From assembly GCA_050699055.1 (NCBI GenBank), contig JBOHCT010000012.1, positions 1-39,760 of the forward strand: a stretch of 39,760 nt of DNA, written 5' to 3'. Below the pieces are notes generated by a model, which was given only the letters and a program-made list of their open reading frames with translations, made no database searches and had not been told where the DNA came from. Shown in pieces: positions 24,856 through 32,882 of the stretch. The position numbers were made by a program, and so were the translations under genes. Source of the DNA: JBOHCT01 sp050699055 (GTDB lineage Bacteria > Actinomycetota > Actinomycetes > Streptosporangiales > JBOHCT01). Within the stretch, counting starts at the first letter, position 1. The number at the start of each line of letters is the position of its first letter.

Positions 24856-25212
24856 GTGGCGCTTTACCTCGCTACCTACGCATTAGGCGGCTACACGGTG
24901 GTCACGGTGCGCGGCGCACTCGACCTCAGCAACGCGCTGGAGCTCCGCGACAAGTTCGAAGCCATCGTACAGGCGCACCCGCACCTGATCGTCGACCTCG
25001 CGGGCGTCCCGCTCATCGACTCGACGGGGCTGTCGGTGCTGATCCGGGCCGACCGGCAGGCCGCCAAGTTCGGGGGGGAACTTCGTCTCACCGGCCCGCA
25101 GTGGGCGGTGCGCAAGGCCCTGCGCACCACAGGACTCGACTGGTACTTCGCGATCTTCCCCTCGGCCGCCGTCGCCGCCTCCGATCCTCCTGACGAACCC
25201 GACGGGGCGTGA
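24856..25212 (+). CDS. STAS-domain anti-sigma factor antagonist
   Basis: A 118-residue STAS protein of the SpoIIAA/RsbV type, which frees a sigma factor by binding its anti-sigma kinase when unphosphorylated. The core is VVTVRGALDLSNALELRDKF, then LIVDLAGVPLIDSTGLSVLI, where the Ser of IDSTG is the usual phosphorylation site, and GGELRLTGPQWAVRKAL. The GTG at 24856 follows GGGGAGGGG; the frame is open to 24793 but that part is unlike the family. No anti-sigma kinase or sigma gene adjoins it, so it is an orphan. A strong hairpin follows the stop. Confidence 0.87.
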   Translation: MALYLATYALGGYTVVTVRGALDLSNALELRDKFEAIVQAHPHLIVDLAGVPLIDSTGLSVLIRADRQAAKFGGELRLTGPQWAVRKALRTTGLDWYFAIFPSAAVAASDPPDEPDGA

Positions 25213-25238
25213 CACGGCCTTGTGAGCTGTCCATTCCC

Positions 25239-25275
25239 CCGATGGGCGACCCGCCGCACGCGGGCCGCCCATCGG
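25239..25275. terminator. Bidirectional terminator hairpin
   Basis: CCGATGGGCG/CGCCCATCGG (10 bp) continues inward to CCCGC/GCGGG with one mismatched position and a 5-base loop. It sits between the convergent STAS and cold-shock genes, the expected place for a shared terminator. Confidence 0.75.
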
Positions 25276-25298
25276 TAGGGATGGTGTACCTGGAAAAC

Positions 25299-25502
25299 CT
25301 AGACCGTGCGGACCTGCTCGGCCTGTGGGCCCTTGCGGCCCTGTGTGATCTCGAACTCGACCCGCTGGTTTTCCTCCAGGGTGCGGAAGCCCGTGGCGTC
25401 GATGGCCGAGTAGTGGACGAAGACGTCGGAACCGCCATCGTCTGGGGTGATGAACCCATACCCCTTGTCAGGGTTGAACCACTTCACGGTTCCCTGAGTC
25501 AT
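25299..25502 (-). CDS. cspA: Cold-shock family RNA chaperone
   Basis: A 67-residue single cold-shock domain that binds single-stranded RNA and melts structure. It has GTVKWFNPDKGYGFITPDD (RNP1) and DVFVHYSAI (RNP2), ending AEQVRTV, the usual actinobacterial length and end. The ATG at 25502 follows GGGAG with 6-base spacing. A stable 11-bp hairpin lies about 100 bases upstream, probably at the 5' end of its leader. It is monocistronic as far as can be seen. Confidence 0.96.
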   Translation of the reverse strand: MTQGTVKWFNPDKGYGFITPDDGGSDVFVHYSAIDATGFRTLEENQRVEFEITQGRKGPQAEQVRTV

Positions 25503-25600
25503 GTGTTGCTCCCTTTGGGGACGAAGCGGGAGACCCACACCTCGTGGGCTCCAGGCTGCGTGCGGTCGCCTTCGCCTCCGAGACAGGCCCGGGACACGAG

Positions 25601-25630
25601 AACGCCCGCAGTCAAACTCCTGCGGGCGTT
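25601..25630 (-). promoter_or_regulatory. Stable stem-loop in the cold-shock gene leader
   Basis: Perfect 11-bp stem AACGCCCGCAG/CTGCGGGCGTT with an 8-base loop, about 100 bases before the cspA start on the minus strand. It could be a 5' stabilising or temperature-sensitive leader element; a terminator for upstream transcription is the alternative. Confidence 0.5.
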
Positions 25631-25749
25631 GATGTAACGTGCACGAACTTCGACTGCAGCCCACGCAAGCATAACGCCCAACGGTGGACTCCGTCCCTCC
25701 ACCTCGCCCGGATCATCTGTCACGTCCGGTTTCGTGCCGCGGGACCTGC

Positions 25750-25796
25750 ACCGGGCCACCCGGCGTGTGCGGCTCGGCAGCGCCGGGTGGCCCGGT
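25750..25796. terminator. Strong 16-bp hairpin downstream of the AI-2E family gene
   Basis: ACCGGGCCACCCGGCG and its exact complement flank a 15-base loop. It lies about 200 bases beyond the stop of the permease gene on the minus strand and could end that transcript. The bases 25797-25996 hold no gene I can support. Confidence 0.6.
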
Positions 25797-25996
25797 AGTC
25801 GTACCCCTACGACAACGCGGCGAAGCGCTCGGGGTCCTGCCCGCCCGCCGTGAGTTCCGCGACGTGCAAGAGGTATGGCGGGCGCTCGGCGGTCACGGCG
25901 AGCGCGGCCGGACTTAACGGGCTGGTCCGTAGGCCTGCCGCCTTCCCGGGCGGGAGGCACGCGAGCCGGGGGCTGCCCTGGTCGCGCCACCGCGTC

Positions 25997-27154
25997 CTAG
26001 CGGCGTGGTCTCCTCTCCGCGTCCGGCGTCCTCGGGGGTTCTTCGCTCTCCTCGCCCTCCTCGCTCTGCCCGTCACGGCCTGTCAGGGCAGGCCAGACGC
26101 GGTTTGCGACGGCGGCCGCGGGCACCGCGATGATCGCCCCGACCAGCCCTACGAGGATGGTGCCCACCGCGAGGACCAGGCCGATGGCGAGCGGATGCAA
26201 GCGTACGTACCTGCCCATGATCAACGGCTGCAGGAGGTTGCCCTCGAGCTGGTTCTCGGCGATCAGTACCCCGAGGAGGATCAGGCCCGCGACCCATCCC
26301 TGCGTACCCAGGGCGATGAGAACGGCGACACCGCCGGCCAGGATCGCGCCGAGCAGCGGGATGAAGCTGCCGAGAAAGACGAGCACGGCGAGCGGCAGCA
26401 CGAGCGGCACACCCAGCATGAACACGACGAAGCCGATCACGATGCCGTGAATGGTCGCGATGACCGCGGTCCCGTGGACGTAGCCGGTGATGGTGTCCCA
26501 AGCGATCCGACCGGCACGGTCGACACGGTCCCTGGCCTCTCCCGAGAACGGTCGGAGCAGCCAACGCCAGATGCCCTCCCCGTCGTGGAGCAGGAAGAAC
26601 ATGATGAAGACGGTCAGGACCAGGCCAGTGGCGAACTCCGCGGCGTAACCGGCGCCCTGACTCACGATGTTCGCGACCTGGCCGCGGTTCTGCTGGAGAA
26701 ACTGGACGAACTTGCCCTGGAGCTGGGCGAGCTGCCCGCCCCCGATGTTCAGCGAACTCGACGAGAGGAAGTTCTGCAGCTGACGTGCGGTGTGAATGAG
26801 CTGGGTCACCAGCGAGGGCCACTCGGCGGCGGCGCGCAGGCCGATGAGATATCCGATGCCGCCGATCACGACCACCCCGAAGACCAGGGTCAGCCAGGCG
26901 GCGGCCGCTCTCGGCATCCACCGTCGGAACAGCACGACAACGGGGCGGAGCAGCGCGGTGATGAGGAGCGCCGCGATGAACGGCAGCACCACGAGGGCGA
27001 GCCGGGACAGCACCCACACGCCGGCGTAGGTGGCGCCGCCGATCAGGAGCATCCGCCACGACCACGCGGCCAGCGTCGCGAGCAGGCCCGGCACCCGCTG
27101 CTCCCGCTCGCCGCGCCTGAGTACTCGCTCGCCTACTGACCGGGTGTTCTTCAT
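25997..27154 (-). CDS. AI-2E family transporter (permease)
   Basis: A 385-residue membrane protein with about eight helices and the AI-2E/PerM layout: an N-terminal helix pair (LALVVLPFIAALLITALLRP), a long soluble segment (residues about 115-180), then FATGLVLTVFIMFFLLHDGE, GFVVFMLGVPLVLPLAVL, FLGSFIPLLGAILAG and a C-terminal GNLLQPLIMGRYVRLHPLAI, the family's most typical stretch. Some members export autoinducer-2 and others act as Na+/H+ antiporters; the substrate here is unknown. The tail is charged (Glu/Arg). The ATG at 27154 is chosen because upstream sequence is not protein-like; GGGGGAGG lies 17 bases ahead, which is far. Confidence 0.87.
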   Translation of the reverse strand: MKNTRSVGERVLRRGEREQRVPGLLATLAAWSWRMLLIGGATYAGVWVLSRLALVVLPFIAALLITALLRPVVVLFRRWMPRAAAAWLTLVFGVVVIGGIGYLIGLRAAAEWPSLVTQLIHTARQLQNFLSSSSLNIGGGQLAQLQGKFVQFLQQNRGQVANIVSQGAGYAAEFATGLVLTVFIMFFLLHDGEGIWRWLLRPFSGEARDRVDRAGRIAWDTITGYVHGTAVIATIHGIVIGFVVFMLGVPLVLPLAVLVFLGSFIPLLGAILAGGVAVLIALGTQGWVAGLILLGVLIAENQLEGNLLQPLIMGRYVRLHPLAIGLVLAVGTILVGLVGAIIAVPAAAVANRVWPALTGRDGQSEEGEESEEPPRTPDAERRPRR

Positions 27155-27243
27155 GCGGGTACGAAGGTACCTCCCCCAAGAAACTCGGGCACCCGACCGC
27201 GCGGGCCAAAGCACGCGAGGCGGGCACCACCTGGTGTCGTCAC

Positions 27244-28371
27244 CTATCGGATGCGGTAACGCTGCGCGTCCGCGCGCTTGAACTCCACCCCCAGTCCGGG
27301 CCTGGAGCGATCGGGGCGCAGGTAGCCGCCGTTCCCAGGCGCGAGGACGCCGTCGAACAGCATGCTCTCGATCCGCACGTGATCGTGGAAGTACTCCACA
27401 TGCCGGAAATGCCAGACCGACGCCGCGACGTGCGCGGTCGCCAACGGGGCACAGTGGGCGGACAGGTCCATGCAGCGGGCGGCACAGAGCGCGCCGACAC
27501 GCCGGAACGCCGTGATCCCGCCACAGCGGGTGACGTCGGCCTGTAGGCAGTCGACGGCCCCCGCGTCGAGCATGTGACGAAAGTAGGGCAGCGTGTAGCC
27601 GTACTCCCCCGCGGCGATCTCCATGCCGCCCGGGCCACGGTCCCTGAGCAGCCGCAGGCCCTCGAGGTCGTCAGAGCTGACCGGCTCCTCGTACCACCGC
27701 ACGTCGAAGTCCGCGTAGCGGTCCGCCCAGCCGAGGGCCTCCTTGCGCGTGAAGGCGCCGTTCGCGTCGACGAAGAGCGCCACGTCGTCGCCGATCGCCT
27801 TCCGCGACGCACGCAGCCGCGCGGGGTCCTCCCCTGGCTCCCTGCCAATCTTGATCTTCACCCGGGGGATCCCAGCCTCGGCCCATCCCGCGAGCTGAGC
27901 CGTGAGGTCGTCAAGGCCGTACGACGTGAAGCCGCCCGAGCCGTAGACGGGAACCCGCTCGTGCACGGCGTCGAGCGCCACGGCTAGCGGGAGGTCGAGC
28001 AGCCGTGCCTTGAGGTCCCACAGTGCGATGTCCACGGCCGAGATGGCCATGGCCCCGACACCGGGGTGGCCCAGGTTGCGGACCTCGTGCACCATGTGGG
28101 CCCATGCTCCGCCGACATCGAGCGCGTCCCGTCCGATGACGGCGCCGGCCAGCTTGCTCCGGACGACGTCAGCGGCCGCCGGAGGACCATACGTGTAGCC
28201 GAGGCCGGTACGCCCGCCCGCACCGGCCTCGACCAGGACGAGGGTCGTCGCGTCCCACTCCAGGGTGCCGTCGGACTCCGGCTGGTCGGTCGGAATCGTG
28301 TAGACACTCACGTCGATCCTGTCGATGGCGACGCCGAGCACGCCATCACCACCCGGCCTGGCCGCGGTCAT
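27244..28371 (-). CDS. Enolase-superfamily (mandelate racemase-like) enzyme
   Basis: A 375-residue enzyme of the mandelate racemase/muconate lactonizing group, which remove a proton next to a carboxylate; many are sugar-acid dehydratases. It has the capping domain, the KxK motif in VKIKIG, metal ligands in FVDANGAF, WYEEPV and AAGEYGY, and a late His in LSAHCAPL that could be the second catalytic base. Lys plus His is the racemase/acid-sugar dehydratase pattern. The ATG at 28371 follows GGAGAGGGAG. It is divergent from the IspD/TarI gene. A sugar-acid role would fit with UDP-glucuronate genes but is inference. Confidence 0.85.
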   Translation of the reverse strand: MTAARPGGDGVLGVAIDRIDVSVYTIPTDQPESDGTLEWDATTLVLVEAGAGGRTGLGYTYGPPAAADVVRSKLAGAVIGRDALDVGGAWAHMVHEVRNLGHPGVGAMAISAVDIALWDLKARLLDLPLAVALDAVHERVPVYGSGGFTSYGLDDLTAQLAGWAEAGIPRVKIKIGREPGEDPARLRASRKAIGDDVALFVDANGAFTRKEALGWADRYADFDVRWYEEPVSSDDLEGLRLLRDRGPGGMEIAAGEYGYTLPYFRHMLDAGAVDCLQADVTRCGGITAFRRVGALCAARCMDLSAHCAPLATAHVAASVWHFRHVEYFHDHVRIESMLFDGVLAPGNGGYLRPDRSRPGLGVEFKRADAQRYRIR

Positions 28372-28586
28372 GCTCTCCCTCTCCGTGACGGTTGACACGC
28401 ACGGCGCGCCACCGGGAGGTATCGCTTGCCGAGAAGGCCCAGTTTGGCCACAGTTCCTCCGCGTCCTCCGCGTCGATCGGCACGCTGGCAGGTCGCCACA
28501 TCCGCCGCGACCTCTCACCGCTCGTACCCGAATCAATGCGCGTCTCACGCGGATGCGGCCGACTGGAGCGGTAGAGTCCGGGAACG
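28372..28586. promoter_or_regulatory. Divergent promoter region with candidate -10 for the IspD/TarI gene
   Basis: TAGAGT (28572-28577) on the plus strand fits TANNNT and ends 9 bases before the GTG at 28587, so the mRNA may have a very short leader. No clear promoter is seen for the minus-strand gene. Confidence 0.35.
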
Positions 28587-29342
28587 GTGGACCTCATGAT
28601 GAGCGGCGCCGGCGCGTCTCCCGGTCCACGGCTGCCCATCGTGGCGGTGGTGCTCGCTGGAGGGCGAGGGGAGCGCGTCGGTCGAGGCATGCCTAAGCAA
28701 CTTCTCGAAGTCGCCGGCAGGCCGATCATCGACTACACCATCGACGCGTTGCACGCCTGCCCTGAGATCGACGAGATGCTCGTTGTCATGACCCCAGGGC
28801 TCGTCGAGGACGTCGAGCGGATTGTCGAGAAGGTCGGCTACGACAAGGTCGCACAGGTGATCGAGGGCGGGGCCACCCGACAGGAGTCCACGTACCTGGC
28901 ACTGCGTGCGCTGGGCGACGAGGAGCGAGGGGTGTTGCTGCACGACGCCGTCCGGCCCTTCGTCGACCGTCGCATCGTCGCGGACTGCGTCGAGGCGCTG
29001 CGTACGTACGACGCGGTGGGCGTCGTGATCCCCTCGCCAGACACGATCATCGCGGTCGAAGGTGATGCCATCGTCGAGGTGCCCGACCGCGGCCGACTGC
29101 GGCGCGTGCAGACCCCGCAAGCATTCCGCCTGTCCACGCTGCGCCGCGCCCACGACCTCGCCGTGGCCGATCCGGACCTTGCGGTGACCGACGACTGCAC
29201 CGTCGTTCTCCGCTACCTGCCGGAGGTTGCCGTCCACGTCGTCGAGGGCAGCGAGCGCAACGTGAAGATCACCCACCCCGTCGACGTGTTTCTCGCGGAG
29301 ACGCTGCTCGAACTCAGGACACGCGGGGCCGACGGCCGGTAG
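28587..29342 (+). CDS. IspD/TarI family cytidylyltransferase
   Basis: A 251-residue CTP-dependent cytidylyltransferase. Signatures are VVLAGGRGERVGRGMPKQLL, EGGATRQESTYLAL, LLHDAVRPFVDRR and ITHPVDVFLAE. IspD makes CDP-methylerythritol for isoprenoids, while TarI makes CDP-ribitol for teichoic acid; the two cannot be separated safely by eye. No ispF neighbour is present, and GDPD, LCP, GT2 and TagF genes are, so a polymer role (TarI-like) is favoured. The GTG at 28587 is used; an ATG pair at 28596 is the alternative. It is followed after 30 bases by the GDPD gene. Confidence 0.85.
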   Translation: MDLMMSGAGASPGPRLPIVAVVLAGGRGERVGRGMPKQLLEVAGRPIIDYTIDALHACPEIDEMLVVMTPGLVEDVERIVEKVGYDKVAQVIEGGATRQESTYLALRALGDEERGVLLHDAVRPFVDRRIVADCVEALRTYDAVGVVIPSPDTIIAVEGDAIVEVPDRGRLRRVQTPQAFRLSTLRRAHDLAVADPDLAVTDDCTVVLRYLPEVAVHVVEGSERNVKITHPVDVFLAETLLELRTRGADGR

Positions 29343-29372
29343 GATGAAGGCAACCAGAGGACACTGGACCCC

Positions 29373-30209
29373 ATGGCCGAGCGGCTCTTCGAACCCAGGC
29401 CCGTTGTCATGGGCCATCGAGGCTTCGGTCGGCACAGCGAGAACGGATACGCGGAGAACACGGTGGCTTCCGTTGTCGCGGCCGTGGAGCACGGGCTCTC
29501 ATGGATCGAGTTCGACGTGCGCCGCAGCCGCGACGACCAGCTCGTGGTGCACCACAACCCGACGACCACGGACGGCGCGTTCGTCATCGAACAGACCGCC
29601 GATGAGGTCACCGCCAGGGGGATACCGCGCTTGACCGAGCTTCTCGACGCGCTGCCCCCCGAGGTCGGGGTCAACGTCGACGTCAAGACCGAGCTCGAGG
29701 ACGCCGTGACCGAGCCGGACGGACGCACGGGCGGCCTGCTCGCCGCCGTGCTCGCCAAGGAGACGGCACGCCGCCGCGTACTCGCCACCTCGTTCGACCC
29801 CGCACTCCTGCTCGACCTGCGCGAGCGGGCGCCTGACATGCCCCTCGGCCTGATCACATGGGCGGACTTCCCGCTGCGTCACGCCGTACCAGCCGCCGTC
29901 CACCTCGGTATGCGGATGGTGTCTCTGCACCACGGCTCGTTCGGGCCGAACCGGATCGAGCGGGGACCCGTCCACCGTCCGCCCGCGTACTCCGTCGACA
30001 TCGCGCACCGAGCGGGTATCGAGGTCCTCGCCTGGTGCCCGGACGTACCGTCGGCCGTCGAGCTGGCGCGGTCGGGAGTCGACGCCCTCTGTGTGAATGA
30101 CGTGCCAGGCGTCCTGGACGTACTCAGGGGGACTCCTTGGCGGGACGCTCCCCACGCTGCTCCGGGTCGCCGGGCGCCTTCGCGCGGAAGCCCAGATGGG
30201 GCGGGCTGA
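29373..30209 (+). CDS. Glycerophosphodiester phosphodiesterase family protein
   Basis: Hydrolyses glycerophosphodiesters to glycerol-3-phosphate and an alcohol; related enzymes also degrade or edit teichoic acids. The 278-residue protein has His15-Arg16-Gly17, AENT (27-30), Glu46 and Asp48, and His60, the usual GDPD catalytic and metal set, and ends with VDALCVNDVPGVLDVL. There is no signal peptide, so it is cytoplasmic and may recycle glycerol phosphate. The last 30 residues (Pro, Arg, Gly) look like run-on and overlap the convergent GT2 gene by 86 bases. GAGGA lies 11 bases before the ATG. Confidence 0.87.
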   Translation: MAERLFEPRPVVMGHRGFGRHSENGYAENTVASVVAAVEHGLSWIEFDVRRSRDDQLVVHHNPTTTDGAFVIEQTADEVTARGIPRLTELLDALPPEVGVNVDVKTELEDAVTEPDGRTGGLLAAVLAKETARRRVLATSFDPALLLDLRERAPDMPLGLITWADFPLRHAVPAAVHLGMRMVSLHHGSFGPNRIERGPVHRPPAYSVDIAHRAGIEVLAWCPDVPSAVELARSGVDALCVNDVPGVLDVLRGTPWRDAPHAAPGRRAPSRGSPDGAG

Positions 30210-31170
30210 CAAGGAACCCCACTCCCCAGCAGCAGTGCATCGTGGCGTACACCACGGGAAGCCACACGAGAGCACGCGGCGGGAGCCTCCGCCCTGTCCA
30301 CGCCGACGCGCCGAGGACCGTCACGACATAGGTCCCCGGAGCGGCGAGGCCGAGCGGGAACCCGGCCAGCGCGGCAACGACGCCGGCGACCATGAAGACC
30401 ACGGCGGTAGGGGGCGCGAGGTAGCGAGACGTGACCGTACGATGCCGGCGGGCGACGACATGTCGCCAACGGCCGTAGTCGAAATACTGCCGGGTGAGAG
30501 CGCGGAGAGACGAACGAGGGCGGTAGGCCACGCGCAGCCTGGGGGTGAACCACACCGTCCCGCCCGTCTGGCGGATGCGATGGTTGGTCTCCCAGTCCTG
30601 GGCCCGAACGAACCTCTCGTCGAAGCCTCCGACGCGCTCGAGCGCGCGTCGGAGGAACACCCCGAGGTAGACCGAGTCGGCGGGCCCGGGCCTGCCGCCG
30701 GTGTGGAAGGGCGCGTGGCCGACGCCGAAGCTCGACGTCATGGCCCTGGCTATGGCCTGCTCGAGAGGAGTGATCCCCTCGGCGGCCATGACGCCCCCGA
30801 CATTGTCGGCGCCGGTATCGGCCAGCGTCCCCACCGCCACACGGAGATAGTCGGGCGGCAGGATCGCGTGTCCATCCACCCGGGCGATGATCGGATGGTG
30901 TGCGGCCGCGACGGCGAGGTTGAGCGCGGCCGCGGTCGCCCCTGAAGGGTTCGAGACCCACCGCACGCGAGCATCGCGGGCCGCGAGGTCGGCCGCGATC
31001 TGCTGGGTACGGTCCCGCGATGGGCCGACGGCGACGACCACCTCGACCTCGCCTGGGTAGGCCTGATCGAGGGCACATCTGACCGCCGCGGCGAGATGGC
31101 GTTCTTCGGAGCGCACCGGCATGACCACCGAAACCGGCGGCCACGCCCGTGTGTCGTCCGAGGGGTTCAT
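30124..31170 (-). CDS. GT2 glycosyltransferase with C-terminal membrane helices
   Basis: A 348-residue enzyme of the ExoA/succinoglycan-like GT2 type. It starts PPVSVVMPVRSEERHL, then VEVVVAVGPSRDRT, has a DG-type metal site in ARVDGHAILPPDYL, QDWETNHRIRQTGG as the catalytic region, and two or three hydrophobic segments after residue 265 (AVVFMVAGVVAALAGFPLGL, WLPVVYATMHCCWG). The ATG at 31170 is preferred over the open frame to 31245. It likely adds a sugar to a lipid-linked intermediate at the inner face of the membrane. It is divergent from LCP gene 2 and convergent with the GDPD gene. Confidence 0.85.
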   Translation of the reverse strand: MNPSDDTRAWPPVSVVMPVRSEERHLAAAVRCALDQAYPGEVEVVVAVGPSRDRTQQIAADLAARDARVRWVSNPSGATAAALNLAVAAAHHPIIARVDGHAILPPDYLRVAVGTLADTGADNVGGVMAAEGITPLEQAIARAMTSSFGVGHAPFHTGGRPGPADSVYLGVFLRRALERVGGFDERFVRAQDWETNHRIRQTGGTVWFTPRLRVAYRPRSSLRALTRQYFDYGRWRHVVARRHRTVTSRYLAPPTAVVFMVAGVVAALAGFPLGLAAPGTYVVTVLGASAWTGRRLPPRALVWLPVVYATMHCCWGVGFLVSPPHLGFRAKAPGDPEQRGERPAKESP

Positions 31171-31350
31171 GTGGAGGTCACGGTACTGTACTCGAGGGGG
31201 CGCGCGGCACGGACGCCCGCCGGAACGCCAACGACAGCGCGACAACGTCTCGCCTCGCTCGCGCGTTCCAGTGGGTGACCGGGAGCGTTCGGGAGCGGAC
31301 GGGCAACGTGTCGCCCCTGCCAGTGACCGCAGCCGCGAGGATCGTCACCT

Positions 31351-32844
31351 ATGAACGACCGCCGCGACACAGCGCGCGGCCCACGCCATTCTTCAGCGCT
31401 TCCGGCCCGCATGCGGCGCAGCCACCCGACCCCGCGAAGGCGGCCTGGCCGCCTGAGTCGCCGCCTGCTGATGGCCTGCGGGGTGATCTCGCTCGTCATC
31501 GTGCTGGGCGCGACCGCGCTCTGGTCCCTCGGCAGCTACGCGCTCGGGCGCATCGACAGGGTCGACGCGTTCGGAGGGCTCGACCACCGCCCTGGGTCCG
31601 ACGCTTCCGGGGCGATGAACATCCTGCTCGTCGGCTCCGACCGACGCGAGGGGATCCCCGCGTCTGCGCTGCGTAGGCTTCACCTCGGCGATGACGCGGG
31701 CCGGCGTTCGGACACGATGATCCTCGCCCACGTCTCGCGCGACCGCGGCCGCGTCGTGCTCGTGAGCCTTCCCAGGGACTCATGGGTGACGATCCCCGCC
31801 CACCGCACCGCGGACGGTAAGCGGGTCGGCCCAGACAAGAACAAGCTCAACGCCGCGTACGCCTATGGTGGCCCGAGGCTCCTCGTCTCGACTGTCGAGC
31901 ACGCCACGGGCCTTCGCGTCGACCACTACGTCGAGGTCAACTTTCTCGGCTTCGTCAAGGTCATCAACGCCCTTGGGGGCGTCGACGTATGCACACCATC
32001 CTCCATCCACGACCCGAAGAGCGGCCTCACCCTTCCGGCCGGCCGCAGTCACCTGTCCGGCGTACAGGGATTGGAATACGTCCGCGCCCGCAAGAGCATC
32101 GGCGACGGCAGTGACCTCGGGCGGATCCAGCGGCAGCAGAAGTTCCTCGCGGCCATGGTCCAGCGCGCGACCAGCAGCGGCACCATGCTCAACCCGGTGA
32201 GGTTCACGCACTTCCTGAACGCGGCGCTGTCGACCGTACGAGCCGACCGGGCCTTCTCGACCAGCGACATGCGTGACCTCGCGCTCGGCCTGCGCGACGT
32301 CTCGCCGGGCAACATCCGGTTTCTGACAGTCCCGCTCTCCGACTCGAACTTCAACGGAGGATCGGTGCTCTGGGACGACCGACGGGCCGGCGCGATCTTC
32401 CGGGACCTGAGGAACGACCAGCCGATCGTGCACGGTCGCCATCCGGCGAAGCGCGGCGGCGGGCCCAGTGTCACGATTTCGCCTGAACGCATCGCGGTTT
32501 CCGTCTACAACGGCACGACGGCGGCGGGACTCGCCTCGCGCACCGCCAGGGAACTGCGGGGGGTCGGCTTCATCGTCGACGACCCACCACGGAACGCTCA
32601 GGTGCGGGACGCGACGGCCACGGTGGTCCAGTACGGCCCGAGCCGCGACGACTCGGCACGGACGGTGCACGCCGCGCTCCCGGGCTCACACGTACAGAGG
32701 GTGCCGTCGCTCGGGGACGGCCTGCGGGTGATCGTGGGGTCCTCGTACTCCGGTACCGAAGCCGTACACGCGACCCGGGGTTCGTCCGCAGGTAAAGGCT
32801 TCGACACCCGCGACGCCGCGCAGAACGTCTGCTCCGGCTCCTGA
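31351..32844 (+). CDS. LytR-CpsA-Psr (LCP) family wall-polymer ligase 2
   Basis: A 497-residue paralogue of the LCP protein at 1000. It has a basic tail, one membrane helix (about 38-60), NILLVGSDRREG (from 90), RRSDTMILAHVS, LPRDSWVTIP, VNFLGFVKVINALGGVDVC and VRARKSIGDGSDLGRIQRQQ, plus a LytR_C domain (VSVYNGTTAAGLASRTA). The two LCP genes bracket the locus, and both contain the same PKSGL and IQRQQ blocks, suggesting a duplication specialised for the same or related polymers. The ATG at 31351 has GAGGA about 10 bases ahead. The active site is outside the membrane. Confidence 0.92.
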   Translation: MNDRRDTARGPRHSSALPARMRRSHPTPRRRPGRLSRRLLMACGVISLVIVLGATALWSLGSYALGRIDRVDAFGGLDHRPGSDASGAMNILLVGSDRREGIPASALRRLHLGDDAGRRSDTMILAHVSRDRGRVVLVSLPRDSWVTIPAHRTADGKRVGPDKNKLNAAYAYGGPRLLVSTVEHATGLRVDHYVEVNFLGFVKVINALGGVDVCTPSSIHDPKSGLTLPAGRSHLSGVQGLEYVRARKSIGDGSDLGRIQRQQKFLAAMVQRATSSGTMLNPVRFTHFLNAALSTVRADRAFSTSDMRDLALGLRDVSPGNIRFLTVPLSDSNFNGGSVLWDDRRAGAIFRDLRNDQPIVHGRHPAKRGGGPSVTISPERIAVSVYNGTTAAGLASRTARELRGVGFIVDDPPRNAQVRDATATVVQYGPSRDDSARTVHAALPGSHVQRVPSLGDGLRVIVGSSYSGTEAVHATRGSSAGKGFDTRDAAQNVCSGS

Positions 32845-32882
32845 GCCCGCCCACGGCCCCCCGCACGCGGCGTCGAGCCCGC

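Noticed and set aside
25807..26076. 89-residue minus-strand frame downstream of the AI-2E family gene
   Set aside because: Overlaps the end of that gene and is mostly Arg/Gly/Pro; the last 35 residues look slightly protein-like but no family is recognisable.
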